Shown here piece by piece: positions 43,901 to 50,775 of a stretch of 64,000 bases of DNA. How positions within the stretch are numbered: position 1 is the first letter of the stretch; each line of letters begins with the position of its first letter. Below the pieces are notes generated by a model that searched no databases, was not told the DNA's origin, and worked only from the letters and a program-made list of their open reading frames with translations. Origin of the DNA: Alcaligenes faecalis (GTDB lineage Bacteria; Pseudomonadota; Gammaproteobacteria; Burkholderiales; Burkholderiaceae_B); the NCBI RefSeq assembly GCF_005311025.1, contig NZ_CP031747.1:1116001-1180000 (forward strand), given 5' to 3'. Made by a program: the position numbers and the translations under genes.

Positions 43901-45539
43901 TGGCGGTGAAGGTGTGGACGTAGTGCTGAACTCGCTGGCGGGTGAGGCCATGCGCCGCAGCCTGGACGTCCTGAGTCCTTTTGGCCGTTTCCTGGAGTTG
44001 GGCAAGCGTGACTTCTTCGAGAACACGCCGATTGGTCTACGTCCCTTCAAGAGCAATATCAGCTACTTCGGTATTGATGCCGACCAACTGCTGACGGGAC
44101 GCCCAGCTTTGGCGGGACGTTTGTTCAAGGAAGTCATGGAGCTGTTCCATGATGGCGCGCTGTTCCCACTGCCTTACCGCAGCTTCGGTGCCGAGCATGT
44201 GGTTGATGCATTCCGCGCCATGCAGCAGGCTCGTCACATCGGCAAGCTGGTGGTTTCGCTGAAGGATGCCCAACCCCGTTTGCCTGCAACACAAATCGCT
44301 GCCCCTCTCGACTTGTCCGAACAGGGCACGTGGTTGGTTACGGGTGGCTTGTCTGGCTTCGGTTTGGCTTCCGCCCAATGGCTGGTCAAGCGTGGCGTGC
44401 GCTCTCTGATCCTGGCTGGTCGCCGCGGTGCCGATACTCCTGGTGCACAAGAGCTGCTGAAGCAGTTCCAGGCACAAGGCTGTCGCGTGCAAATTGTGGC
44501 GTGTGACGTCACGGATTTCGCAGCAGTGCAAGCTGTTGTTGCGCAGATTCAGACGGGTGATAGCCCACTGACTGGCGTGCTGCATGCTGCCGCCGTGTTT
44601 GATGACCGCCTGATCGCCAATATGGATCAGGACAGCTTGAACAAGGTGCTGCAGACCAAGTTGGTGGGTGCATGGAATCTGCACCTGGCTACTCAGGATT
44701 TGAAGCTGTCCCACTTCGTGCTGTATTCGTCTGTGACGACCTCTATTGGTAACCCCGGACAGGCGAACTATGTGGCCGCCAATGCAGGCCTGGAAGGTTT
44801 GACGCGCTTGCGCCAGAACCTGGGGCTGGCGGCGTCCTGCATTGCCTGGGGACCGATTGGCGATGCAGGTTACCTGACCCGCAATGAAACCGTGAAGGAC
44901 AGCTTGGGTAAACGTCTGGGCAAGGCACCGCTACAGTCGGATCAGGCATTGGATCAACTGGATCGCGTCCTGGCCGTCAATGGCGAAGTGTCCATTGTGG
45001 CCAACTTCGACTGGAATGCCTTGGCCCGCTTGCTGGCTTCGGCTCAGAGCGAACGCTTTGCCATCTTGAACCGTGCCCGCAAGGATCACGACTCAGGTAG
45101 TGATGGCCAGGATATTCACACCTTGATCGCGGGTAAAACGCCCGAGCAAATTCACGCTTTGGTGGCCGAGTGGGTGGCGCAGGAAGTTGCTAACATTCTG
45201 CGCACCGAAGTAGACCGTATTGAAACCCAGCGCTCCTTGCATGATCTGGGCATGGACTCCTTGATGGCTGTGGAACTGGCCCTGGGGTTGGAGCAACGCT
45301 TTGGCGTGCAGTTGCCCGCCATGGTGCTGAACGATTCTCCCACCGTCTGGAACGTCGCGGCCCGCATTGTGGACAAGTTGACGGCCGGTAGCGAGGACTC
45401 GGCAGAGCAGGACGCTGGGCATTTGGTAGCCGATGTCGTACGTCAGCACGGAGATGATATGTCCGAGGCTGACTTGCAAGGCTTGGCAAAAGATGTACGG
45501 CGATTGGCAGAAACAGGAACATCACTGATCAATGAGTAA
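37965..45539 (+). CDS. Type I polyketide/fatty-acid synthase of the capsule locus (RkpA/WcbR-like)
   Basis: A 2524-residue single-module synthase. Order: ketosynthase (Cys198 in DTACSSS, His334 in HGTGT, His372 in NLGH); acyltransferase (Ser647 in GHSVGE, with AFHS suggesting malonyl-CoA); dehydratase (His950 in DHKVGGAMVYPG, Asp1111); a methyltransferase-like stretch (about 1390-1570) whose SAM motif is degenerate; enoylreductase (about 1775-2100, HGAAGGVG); ketoreductase (VTGGLSGFG, Tyr2269); acyl carrier protein (Ser2432 in GMDSL). All reducing domains look complete, so it probably makes a saturated acyl chain iteratively. Homologues RkpA (Sinorhizobium) and WcbR (Burkholderia) serve capsule production. 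Translation starts at GTG 37965 after a weak GGTAGGG. It overlaps the next gene by 8 bp. Confidence 0.9.
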   Translation: MSQNTGKGAKELEASRTDINKSNTASGAIAIIGMAFRFPGDLSQPDQFWNALIEKRDLVTEIPADRWATAELQHDKRSEPGRSITFSAGVLSRIDEFDADFFGISPREAAWLDPQQRLLLELSWEAMENAGVLPSSMAGSDCAVYVGISGLDYGMRGLDDLASLTAHMMTGNTMSIAANRLSYIYDLHGPSMAVDTACSSSLVALHQACSSLRSGEASTALVGGVNLLLHPYPFVGFTKASMLSADGRCKAFDEAGNGYVRSEGGAVLMLKPLEQALADGDQVQAVILATGVNADGARKTGITIPSCQGQIELMRSVLERSGLTAADVDFVEAHGTGTAVGDPVETTAISAVYGKSREQRLPIGSVKANLGHMESASGMAGLVKTVLALQHQALPPALHLNTPNPAIDFDGLNLELLPQGRELQRTDGKPLVAGLNSFGFGGANAHVLLQAPVAPTAQSATVLNSGLPPLVLSGKTEAALREQAGNYADLLDGKTAQDFYDVSYAVTHRRQTLARCLIMQPETVEEGVAQLRAYAQGQAPQGLQTVDAPSKEGQLAFVYAGNGAQWLGMGVTLLRESPRFAALLSELDAMMKPLAGFSLLEQLQAEPAASRMDDTTVAQPLLFAVQVIVTRMLREDGIEPDAVAGHSVGEIAAAWAAGALDLEQAIRVICARSQAQGLTRGQGRMAVIGLSHEAVNTLLEGLGADLGVNVAGVNSPSNITLSGSLEGLQRIQSALEGQSVFFRLLDLDYAFHSPYMDGLLPHLEKSLGDLQPGQQSPQARFVSTVTGEELSPQELGVDYWWRNIREPVQFEQAIACLANQGCRVFLEIGPHAILQRYIRETLAQCEVQGVVLSSLRKHDDGPQRLTDTALHTLALLPTQLKARFPVAGNPVELPVYPWQRERHWYKNSTEGMRSIERRRVHDLLGWRLPDSDISWENVLDPVILPWLADHKVGGAMVYPGAAYLEMALAAACEWLGEALILVDELDILAPLVFDGEHARSLRFVLSPRDGSFHIKSRQRLSQDEWVVHASGRILASDERMPVAELSPLASAELHIDRDRHYRLAHSLGLDYGPAFQGLKASQVQGTYLSAELEMPVSLEQDGYLLHPALMDVCYQSLVDFFAQDIEAGQGVALLPVKVGRFTLSTEGQVTHFRAHLRRSSARSVLADFELYGADGRLLASAQACRFRAAYFLRQDRHAVSNWQITPYLRPHPRDERVAVTLSPEQLAQSGWAALADQQQERETWFQQTLPLLDALSLSFIYEAFQNVKPSELSTEVLNSPYGRWLSELLRAEELLQDDEGYRVVEQADMPAAQDLWRTILQDSPSSLPQLTQIGSVGRQLPALLRGDISGEKLLASLRRSPVVEVLYDDDPMYLGVRLALETQLRELAANLPASQRLRVLEVAVGPSDLPKTLAACLSEDQFEYVLALPDADLQARQATQHHALANVQVLGFDLQDWQLEQVDKPQFDVVILRHSLHRTVHVPPALMRSKQWLATGGGLLVAECHPDWHADFLSGLDQSWWHAAGESQSSSLLSPEGWHKALEQAGFEQVQTAQEPAAQELSEGAYLLLAKAATTQAIPNQEAVAAAKWVLLFDEASQVQAHSLQARLEAAGQTVNAQVWPLSADILADESPLNVVQMLGWADTAAAVSQTSAQLLSLTQDLSARTAASRLFLVTQGGALPAMAEELDWAVNPAQSALWGFGRVVMNELPALSCTLIDLAGDVNASDIAQRLELELLWPDEATEIVLSQDARHTLVLEEATAAATAQLSQDARFKLDFQVPGQLRNLEWQAVQASSLAADQVEVRTMAAGLNFRDVMYLMGLLPDEAVENGFAGASLGLEFSGVVTRVGADVTNLTVGQPVMGFGSSCFASHVVTRADAIASMPEGWDFEAAATVPTVFFTVYYALTHLAHIQPGEKVLIHGAAGGVGIAAIQLARHLGAEIYATAGTDEKRVFASLLGADHVFDSRSLSFAQDVMDATGGEGVDVVLNSLAGEAMRRSLDVLSPFGRFLELGKRDFFENTPIGLRPFKSNISYFGIDADQLLTGRPALAGRLFKEVMELFHDGALFPLPYRSFGAEHVVDAFRAMQQARHIGKLVVSLKDAQPRLPATQIAAPLDLSEQGTWLVTGGLSGFGLASAQWLVKRGVRSLILAGRRGADTPGAQELLKQFQAQGCRVQIVACDVTDFAAVQAVVAQIQTGDSPLTGVLHAAAVFDDRLIANMDQDSLNKVLQTKLVGAWNLHLATQDLKLSHFVLYSSVTTSIGNPGQANYVAANAGLEGLTRLRQNLGLAASCIAWGPIGDAGYLTRNETVKDSLGKRLGKAPLQSDQALDQLDRVLAVNGEVSIVANFDWNALARLLASAQSERFAILNRARKDHDSGSDGQDIHTLIAGKTPEQIHALVAEWVAQEVANILRTEVDRIETQRSLHDLGMDSLMAVELALGLEQRFGVQLPAMVLNDSPTVWNVAARIVDKLTAGSEDSAEQDAGHLVADVVRQHGDDMSEADLQGLAKDVRRLAETGTSLINE

Positions 45540-46872
45540 GAACGATCTAGCGCCAGGCAGTAAAGCACAACTGATACAGCGCATTCTGGGACGTAAAACC
45601 GGACAAGCGGCCAGCAATGGCCGCATGGCCGAGCAGTCCGCCACTCATCTGGGGGCGGACAGCCATATTCCGGAGTCCTTCACCCGCTTTGACCGCCATC
45701 CCGGTTACGAGAAAATGCTGGTGCCCAAGGCCATGGCTGATCGTATGGGCGTGCGTAACCCCTTTTTCCGCAGCCACGATGGTGTGGCCGCTGCGCACAC
45801 CCGTATCGACGGGCGTGACTATCTGAACTTTGCCAATTACAACTATCTGGGTCTTTCTGCACACCCGGAAGTGAATGCGGCCGCCAAAGCCGCGATGGAC
45901 CAGTACGGCACATCGGCTTCGGCCAGCCGTTTGGTAGCAGGCGAGCGCCGCGTCCAGCGTGAGCTGGAAGAAGAGCTGGCGCAGAACTATGAGGTGGATG
46001 ATTGCGTGGTTTTTGTCAGTGGACATGCCACTAACGTCAGCACCATTGGTTACTTGTTCGGTCCCAAGGATCTGGTGATTCACGATAGCCTGATCCACAA
46101 CAGTATTTTGCAAGGCATCCAGTTGTCGGGTGCCGCCCGCCGTTCCTTCCCTCACAACGACAGCGCCGCTCTGGAGCGCATTCTTGCCGAGATTCGTGGC
46201 CAGTTTGAACGTGTGCTGATTGTGATCGAAGGCTTGTACAGCATGGATGGCGACATTCCGAACCTGCCTGCATTTATTGACATAAAACGGCGGTATAAAG
46301 CGTTTTTGATGGTCGATGAAGCCCACGCCCTGGGCGTGCTGGGCAAGACAGGCCGCGGCTCGCACGAGCATTTTGGTGTGGCAGGCCGCGATGTCGACAT
46401 CTGGATGGGCACCTTGAGTAAGACCCTGGCAAGTTGCGGCGGCTATATCGCTGGCGACCGCGCGCTGGTGGAGCTGCTCAAGTACGCTGCCTCCGGCTTT
46501 GTCTACAGCGTGGGGATTTCTCCCGTGCTGGCGGCTGCTTCGCTTAAAGCCTTGCAGATCATGCGCCGGGAACCCGAGCGTGTGCATACCCTGCAAGAGC
46601 GGGGCAGTCAGTTTCTGAATTCGATGCGCTCGATGGGAATCAATACCGGTTTTGCCGAAGGCTATGCCGTGATTCCCGCGATTACAGGCAGTTCTCTTAA
46701 AGCAGTCAAACTGTCCGGCCAGTTGTTTGATGCCGGCCTGAATGTGCAACCCATTATCCATCCTGCGGTGGAAGAAAAAGCAGCGCGTTTGCGCTTTTTC
46801 CTGTCCTCCACACATAGCCAGGATGACATAGACCTGGCGTGTGAAATCGTTCACACGCTCATGAAGAAATAA
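45532..46872 (+). CDS. Alpha-oxoamine synthase (AONS/SPT family), RkpG/WcbT-like
   Basis: A 446-residue PLP enzyme. An N-terminal extension of about 95 residues precedes the fold-type I core (FANYNYLGLSAHPEV; YGTSASASRLVAGERRVQREL; the pocket Asp in MVDEAHALGVLG; the Schiff-base Lys297 in TLSKTLASCGGYI). This family condenses an acyl thioester with an amino acid and loses CO2, giving a 2-amino-ketone, as serine palmitoyltransferase does. The 8-bp overlap with the synthase gene implies that it takes that enzyme's acyl-ACP product. It is not the biotin enzyme BioF by context. The amino-acid partner (Ser, Ala or Gly) cannot be read from sequence with confidence. Confidence 0.88.
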   Translation: MSKNDLAPGSKAQLIQRILGRKTGQAASNGRMAEQSATHLGADSHIPESFTRFDRHPGYEKMLVPKAMADRMGVRNPFFRSHDGVAAAHTRIDGRDYLNFANYNYLGLSAHPEVNAAAKAAMDQYGTSASASRLVAGERRVQRELEEELAQNYEVDDCVVFVSGHATNVSTIGYLFGPKDLVIHDSLIHNSILQGIQLSGAARRSFPHNDSAALERILAEIRGQFERVLIVIEGLYSMDGDIPNLPAFIDIKRRYKAFLMVDEAHALGVLGKTGRGSHEHFGVAGRDVDIWMGTLSKTLASCGGYIAGDRALVELLKYAASGFVYSVGISPVLAAASLKALQIMRREPERVHTLQERGSQFLNSMRSMGINTGFAEGYAVIPAITGSSLKAVKLSGQLFDAGLNVQPIIHPAVEEKAARLRFFLSSTHSQDDIDLACEIVHTLMKK

Positions 46873-46874
46873 GC

Positions 46875-48074
46875 ATGGCTCAATTACTACACACAGCAGT
46901 AAGCAAGATTGCAGCAATGGGACGGCCAGTACTGGCCAGCACCCTGGTCGCCGTACTGGCCGGATGTGCCACGATGCCCGACTGGATGCCTGCAGACGGC
47001 CCCAGCCGCCAGCAAGTACAGGAACGACGTGAAGGCCGTATCGAAGGCATCACCCTGGTCAACGTGACAGACGAGTTGACCAAGAAGTTGGCCGCTAAAA
47101 AGCGCATGGGTGACTTTGCCGCCCAGTTCCCCAGCACAGGTTCGAACAACTACCTGATTGGCCCCGGCGATGTGCTGGAAGTGTCGGTTTGGGAAGCGCC
47201 GCCGGCCATGCTGTTTGGCAGCATTTCTCTGGATCCCAAGGCAACGGCAGCAACCACCAATGCCGTCGCTTTCCCTCAGCAGATGGTCACGCCCGACGGC
47301 ATGATCAGCATGCCTTTCGCTGGCCGTATTGCCGTCAAAGGCCGCAACACCCAACAGATTGAAGAAAGCATTGCCAAGCGTCTGCAAGGCAAGGCCAATA
47401 ATCCGCAGGTTCTGGTGCGCGTCATTCAGAACAACACCTCGAACGTGACGGTCGTGGGTGAGGTCAATCAAAGCGTCTTGATGCCCTTGACGCCTAAAGG
47501 TGAGCGTTTGCTGGATGCCCTGGCCGCAGGCGGTGGCGTCAAGCAAGCAGTCAACCGCATCGCCATTCAGCTCTCGCGAGAGCTGAACACATCCACCATG
47601 GCGCTGGATACGATCATCCGTAATCCAAACCAGAACATCATGTTGAAACCGGGTGATGTGATTACGGCGCTGTATCAGAACCAGAGCTTCTCCATTTTGG
47701 GTGCCACCGGCAAGAACGAAGAAATTCCATTTGAAGCTCAGGGCATTTCCCTGGTACAGGCCCTGGCCCGTTCGGGTGGTCTGGATACGTCACGAGCTGA
47801 TGCCCGCGGTGTGTTTGTCTTCCGCTTTGAGGATGCTGCGTTGGTGGACGGTGCACCTGAATCGACACTGCTGGACAAGAAGGGCGTCGTGCCCGTGGTG
47901 TATGAAATCGACCTGCGTGACCCGGCTTCTTTCTTTGTTACACAGAACTTCCCGGTGCAGGATAAGGACGTGATTTATGTTTCGAACTCGCCAGCGGCGG
48001 AGTTCCAGAAATTCCTGCGTTTAGTGGTGTCGGTGGCTGTGCCTAGTACGACGTTGAACAACATGATGAAGTGA
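46875..48074 (+). CDS. Capsule polysaccharide export outer-membrane lipoprotein (KpsD/BexD/CtrA type)
   Basis: A 399-residue lipoprotein with signal sequence and lipobox VLAGC (Cys31). Then come the Poly_export domain (NNYLIGPGDVLEVSVWEAP; MVTPDGMISMPFAGRIAVKG) and two SLBB-like beta-grasp domains (VTVVGEVNQSVLMPL; FSILGATGKNEEIPF). It ends with VSVAVPSTTLNNMMK, which resembles CtrA/BexD-type proteins. It forms the outer-membrane and periplasmic channel for the polymer. It starts 2 nt after the oxoamine synthase stop and 42 nt before the permease gene, so it is in the same operon. Confidence 0.9.
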   Translation: MAQLLHTAVSKIAAMGRPVLASTLVAVLAGCATMPDWMPADGPSRQQVQERREGRIEGITLVNVTDELTKKLAAKKRMGDFAAQFPSTGSNNYLIGPGDVLEVSVWEAPPAMLFGSISLDPKATAATTNAVAFPQQMVTPDGMISMPFAGRIAVKGRNTQQIEESIAKRLQGKANNPQVLVRVIQNNTSNVTVVGEVNQSVLMPLTPKGERLLDALAAGGGVKQAVNRIAIQLSRELNTSTMALDTIIRNPNQNIMLKPGDVITALYQNQSFSILGATGKNEEIPFEAQGISLVQALARSGGLDTSRADARGVFVFRFEDAALVDGAPESTLLDKKGVVPVVYEIDLRDPASFFVTQNFPVQDKDVIYVSNSPAAEFQKFLRLVVSVAVPSTTLNNMMK

Positions 48075-48116
48075 TCGTGCGCATGTTTAAGAACAACTCC
48101 TTCAACAGAGGCCGAG

Positions 48117-48905
48117 ATGAGTAAGCAGGTGCGCAGCCCCATGGCCGTCACTTGGGCGGTCTGGCGGGCGTTAGTTTTGCGAGAGTCCCTGGATCGCTTG
48201 TTTGATATGCGGGCTGCCTGGTTCTGGTTGCTGATGGAGCCAGTGCTGCATATCAGTTTCATCACGTTCATCTTCACAGTGATTCGTTTGCGTACAGTCG
48301 GTGGCATTGATGTCACTGTCTGGATTGTGGTGGGGATGCTGGCGTTTTTTATGTTTCGCCGTACTGCGATGCAGGTGATGCATGCAGTCGATAGCAATAA
48401 GCCTTTGTTTGCTTATAGGCAGGTGCAGCCGTTTGATACCTCTGTTGCTCGTGGCGTCCTGGAAGCGTTTTTGATGACTTTGGTGTCTGCAATTATCTTG
48501 ACCGGTGCAGCATTGCTTGGGCATGACGTACGGCCTGATGATCCTCTGCAGGTTTTAGTGACGATGTTTGGATTATGGCTCTTTGGCATAGGCTATGGCT
48601 TGGTTGCCTCTGTGTTGATGGCCTTGGTTCGCGAAACTGAGCACATACTGAAAATCATGATGATGCCTTTGTATTTGATTTCAGGGGTCATCATGCCTAT
48701 TTCTGCTGTTCCTCAACCTTATCGGGATCTGCTTTTGTTTAATCCTTTAGTGCATGGATTGGAGTTAGTGCGCAAAGGCTTTTCGAATTACTACCACATG
48801 GTGCCGGGCATCAGCATGGGATACCTGTATCTGTGGGGGATAGTCAGTCTGTTTTTAGGCCTGATTTTGTATAGACGCTTCACACAACAGTTGGTGATGA
48901 AATGA
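48117..48905 (+). CDS. kpsM: Capsule ABC exporter permease (KpsM type)
   Basis: A 262-residue ABC-2 permease with about six membrane helices. An N-terminal cytoplasmic stretch (WRALVLRESLDRLFDMRAAWFWLLMEP) and the C-terminal VIMPISAVPQPYRDLLLFNPLVHGLELVRKGF are typical of KpsM, BexB and CtrC. It pairs with the ATPase gene, which overlaps its stop by 4 bp, to move lipid-linked capsule polymer across the inner membrane. Confidence 0.93.
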   Translation: MSKQVRSPMAVTWAVWRALVLRESLDRLFDMRAAWFWLLMEPVLHISFITFIFTVIRLRTVGGIDVTVWIVVGMLAFFMFRRTAMQVMHAVDSNKPLFAYRQVQPFDTSVARGVLEAFLMTLVSAIILTGAALLGHDVRPDDPLQVLVTMFGLWLFGIGYGLVASVLMALVRETEHILKIMMMPLYLISGVIMPISAVPQPYRDLLLFNPLVHGLELVRKGFSNYYHMVPGISMGYLYLWGIVSLFLGLILYRRFTQQLVMK

Positions 48906-49564
48906 TCGTCGTCAATGATGTTTATAAGCGCTACAAGACCGCCCATGGCGTGGGCCGTTGGGTATTGGAAGGAGTAAACCTGACAATTCCACCCAAGGTG
49001 AATGTGGGTTTGATCGGCGCTAACGGTGCCGGTAAATCTACCTTGCTACGCTTGATCGGCGGGGTGGACCATCCCAATAAGGGGACTGTGCAGCGGTTGT
49101 GCAGGGTTTCTTGGCCTATGGGGAATGGTGGGCTGGAGGGTACCTTGACGGGCCGTCAAAACGCGAAGTTTGTGTGCCGAGTACATGGGCATCAAGACGA
49201 TTTGGCAGACCGGCTCGCTTTTATTAAAGATTTTTCTGAATTGGGCCGAGCGTTTGAGGAGCCGGTCTATACCTATTCCTCTGGAATGCGCTCCCGCCTC
49301 CAGTTTGCCTTGTCGTTTGCTTTTAATTTCGATGTGTATATTTCGGACGAGGTGACGGCGGCAGGTGATGCAGCATTCCGTAAGAAAGCAGCCGATGCTT
49401 TCAAAACCATGACAAATCGTGCAGGCCTGATCATGGTGGCTCACGACAATAAAACCTTAAAACAATTTTGCCAGGCTGGTGTCTGGCTGCATCAAGGGCG
49501 AGCGCACTGGTTTGACCAGATTGACGATGCGCTCAATGCCTACAAGGATTCACTTCCAAAATGA
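48902..49564 (+). CDS. kpsT: Capsule ABC exporter ATPase (KpsT type)
   Basis: A 220-residue ATPase of the polysaccharide-exporter group. Walker A is GANGAGKSTLLRLI, the signature-region equivalent is YSSGMRSRLQFALSFA and Walker B is FDVYISDEVTAAGD. It is short and lacks a C-terminal carbohydrate-binding domain, as usual for KpsT/CtrD. That means chain capping is not read by this ATPase in the way Wzt reads it in O9a-type systems. It overlaps both neighbours by 4 bp. Confidence 0.94.
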   Translation: MIVVNDVYKRYKTAHGVGRWVLEGVNLTIPPKVNVGLIGANGAGKSTLLRLIGGVDHPNKGTVQRLCRVSWPMGNGGLEGTLTGRQNAKFVCRVHGHQDDLADRLAFIKDFSELGRAFEEPVYTYSSGMRSRLQFALSFAFNFDVYISDEVTAAGDAAFRKKAADAFKTMTNRAGLIMVAHDNKTLKQFCQAGVWLHQGRAHWFDQIDDALNAYKDSLPK

Positions 49565-50751
49565 CAGATACACCTCAAGTCACTACGCAGGCTGCTAGTG
49601 CCGCTCCCGATAAGGCTGTTTCAAAGAAACCATCTTTTGGGGCTCGCCTCCGATCATGGTTTTCATTGCGTTTATTTGATCACGCCGTTAGTGCGATTCT
49701 GATTTTGGCTGTTTTGGCTTCGGCGTACTGGTTAGTTTTTGCCTCGAACCGCTATGTATCCGAGGCTAACGTAATTATTCGAAAGACAGACTCGGTAGGG
49801 GCGCCGTCTTTTGACCTAGGGATGTTGGTATCGGGTGTAGCTACTGTTGATCGCGCGAATCAGCTGTTGTTACGTGATTACTTGTTGTCCGTGGACATGC
49901 TCAAGAAGCTTGATGAGTCTTTGGACTTACGTACGCATTACAGCTCCTCGGACCATGATTTGGTGTCGCGGATGTGGTTTCAGGACGCCTCGCTAGAGTG
50001 GTTCCATCGTCATTATCTGCGTCGTGTAGAGGTGGAGTTTGATGACTTCTCTGGTGTGTTACGTATCAAGGTCCAAGCTTACAACCCCGAAATGGCACAG
50101 GCTATTACCCAGCAGTTGGTCCAGGAAGGCGAGCGTTACATGAACGTGCTTGGCCATGAAATGGCCCAGGTGCAAGTGAATTTCTTGGTTACTCAAGTTG
50201 ATCAAGCTCAGGACCGCTTTCAGAAAGCCAGTCAGGACCTGTTGAACTATCAAAACAAGGCCGGTTTGCTGTCGCCCCAGGCTACAGCAGAAAGCATTAA
50301 TGCCATTGTGGCTGCTTTAGAAGGGCAGCGCGCTCAATTGCAGACGCAACTCGCCTCGTTGCCCAAAACTTTGGATCGAGACCATCCCAATATATTGATG
50401 TTGAAGCAATCCTTGAGAGCTGTGGATGCGCAAATTAAAGAGGAAAAGCTGAAGTTGGCGACGCCATCGGGTGGGACATTGAATAAATATGTAGAAGAGT
50501 TTTATCGCCTTGAAATGAACGTGCAGTTCACCCAAGAGCTTTACAAGTCCTCTTTGAGTGCTCTGGAGAAAGGGCGTATTGATGCAACTCGCATGTTGGA
50601 GAAAGTGTCAGTGTTGCAATCGGCGACTTTGCCTGAGTATCCAATGGAGCCGCGTCGTCTCTATAACACCTTGGTGACCTTGCTGTTGGCGTTGATCCTG
50701 GCTGGGATATTGAAGCTGCTCAAGAGTATTGTGCTTGACCATGTCGACTAA
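49561..50751 (+). CDS. kpsE: Capsule export inner-membrane protein (KpsE/CtrB/BexC type)
   Basis: A 396-residue polysaccharide co-polymerase-like protein. One membrane helix near the N-terminus (about 44-62, AVSAILILAVLASAYWLVFA) and one near the C-terminus (LVTLLLALILAGILKLL) flank a long periplasmic coiled-coil region. The conserved PEYPMEPRRL-type motif (LPEYPMEPRRLYN) lies before the second helix. It bridges the ABC exporter and the outer-membrane channel. From this gene on the DNA becomes less GC-rich than upstream. Confidence 0.92.
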   Translation: MTDTPQVTTQAASAAPDKAVSKKPSFGARLRSWFSLRLFDHAVSAILILAVLASAYWLVFASNRYVSEANVIIRKTDSVGAPSFDLGMLVSGVATVDRANQLLLRDYLLSVDMLKKLDESLDLRTHYSSSDHDLVSRMWFQDASLEWFHRHYLRRVEVEFDDFSGVLRIKVQAYNPEMAQAITQQLVQEGERYMNVLGHEMAQVQVNFLVTQVDQAQDRFQKASQDLLNYQNKAGLLSPQATAESINAIVAALEGQRAQLQTQLASLPKTLDRDHPNILMLKQSLRAVDAQIKEEKLKLATPSGGTLNKYVEEFYRLEMNVQFTQELYKSSLSALEKGRIDATRMLEKVSVLQSATLPEYPMEPRRLYNTLVTLLLALILAGILKLLKSIVLDHVD

Positions 50752-50775
50752 AAAGAAAGATAGGAAATTCATTTA

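Noticed and set aside
45532-46872. Possible BioF (biotin synthesis)
   Set aside because: The enzyme family is the same, but the gene overlaps the capsule synthase and has a long N-terminal extension; no other biotin gene is present.
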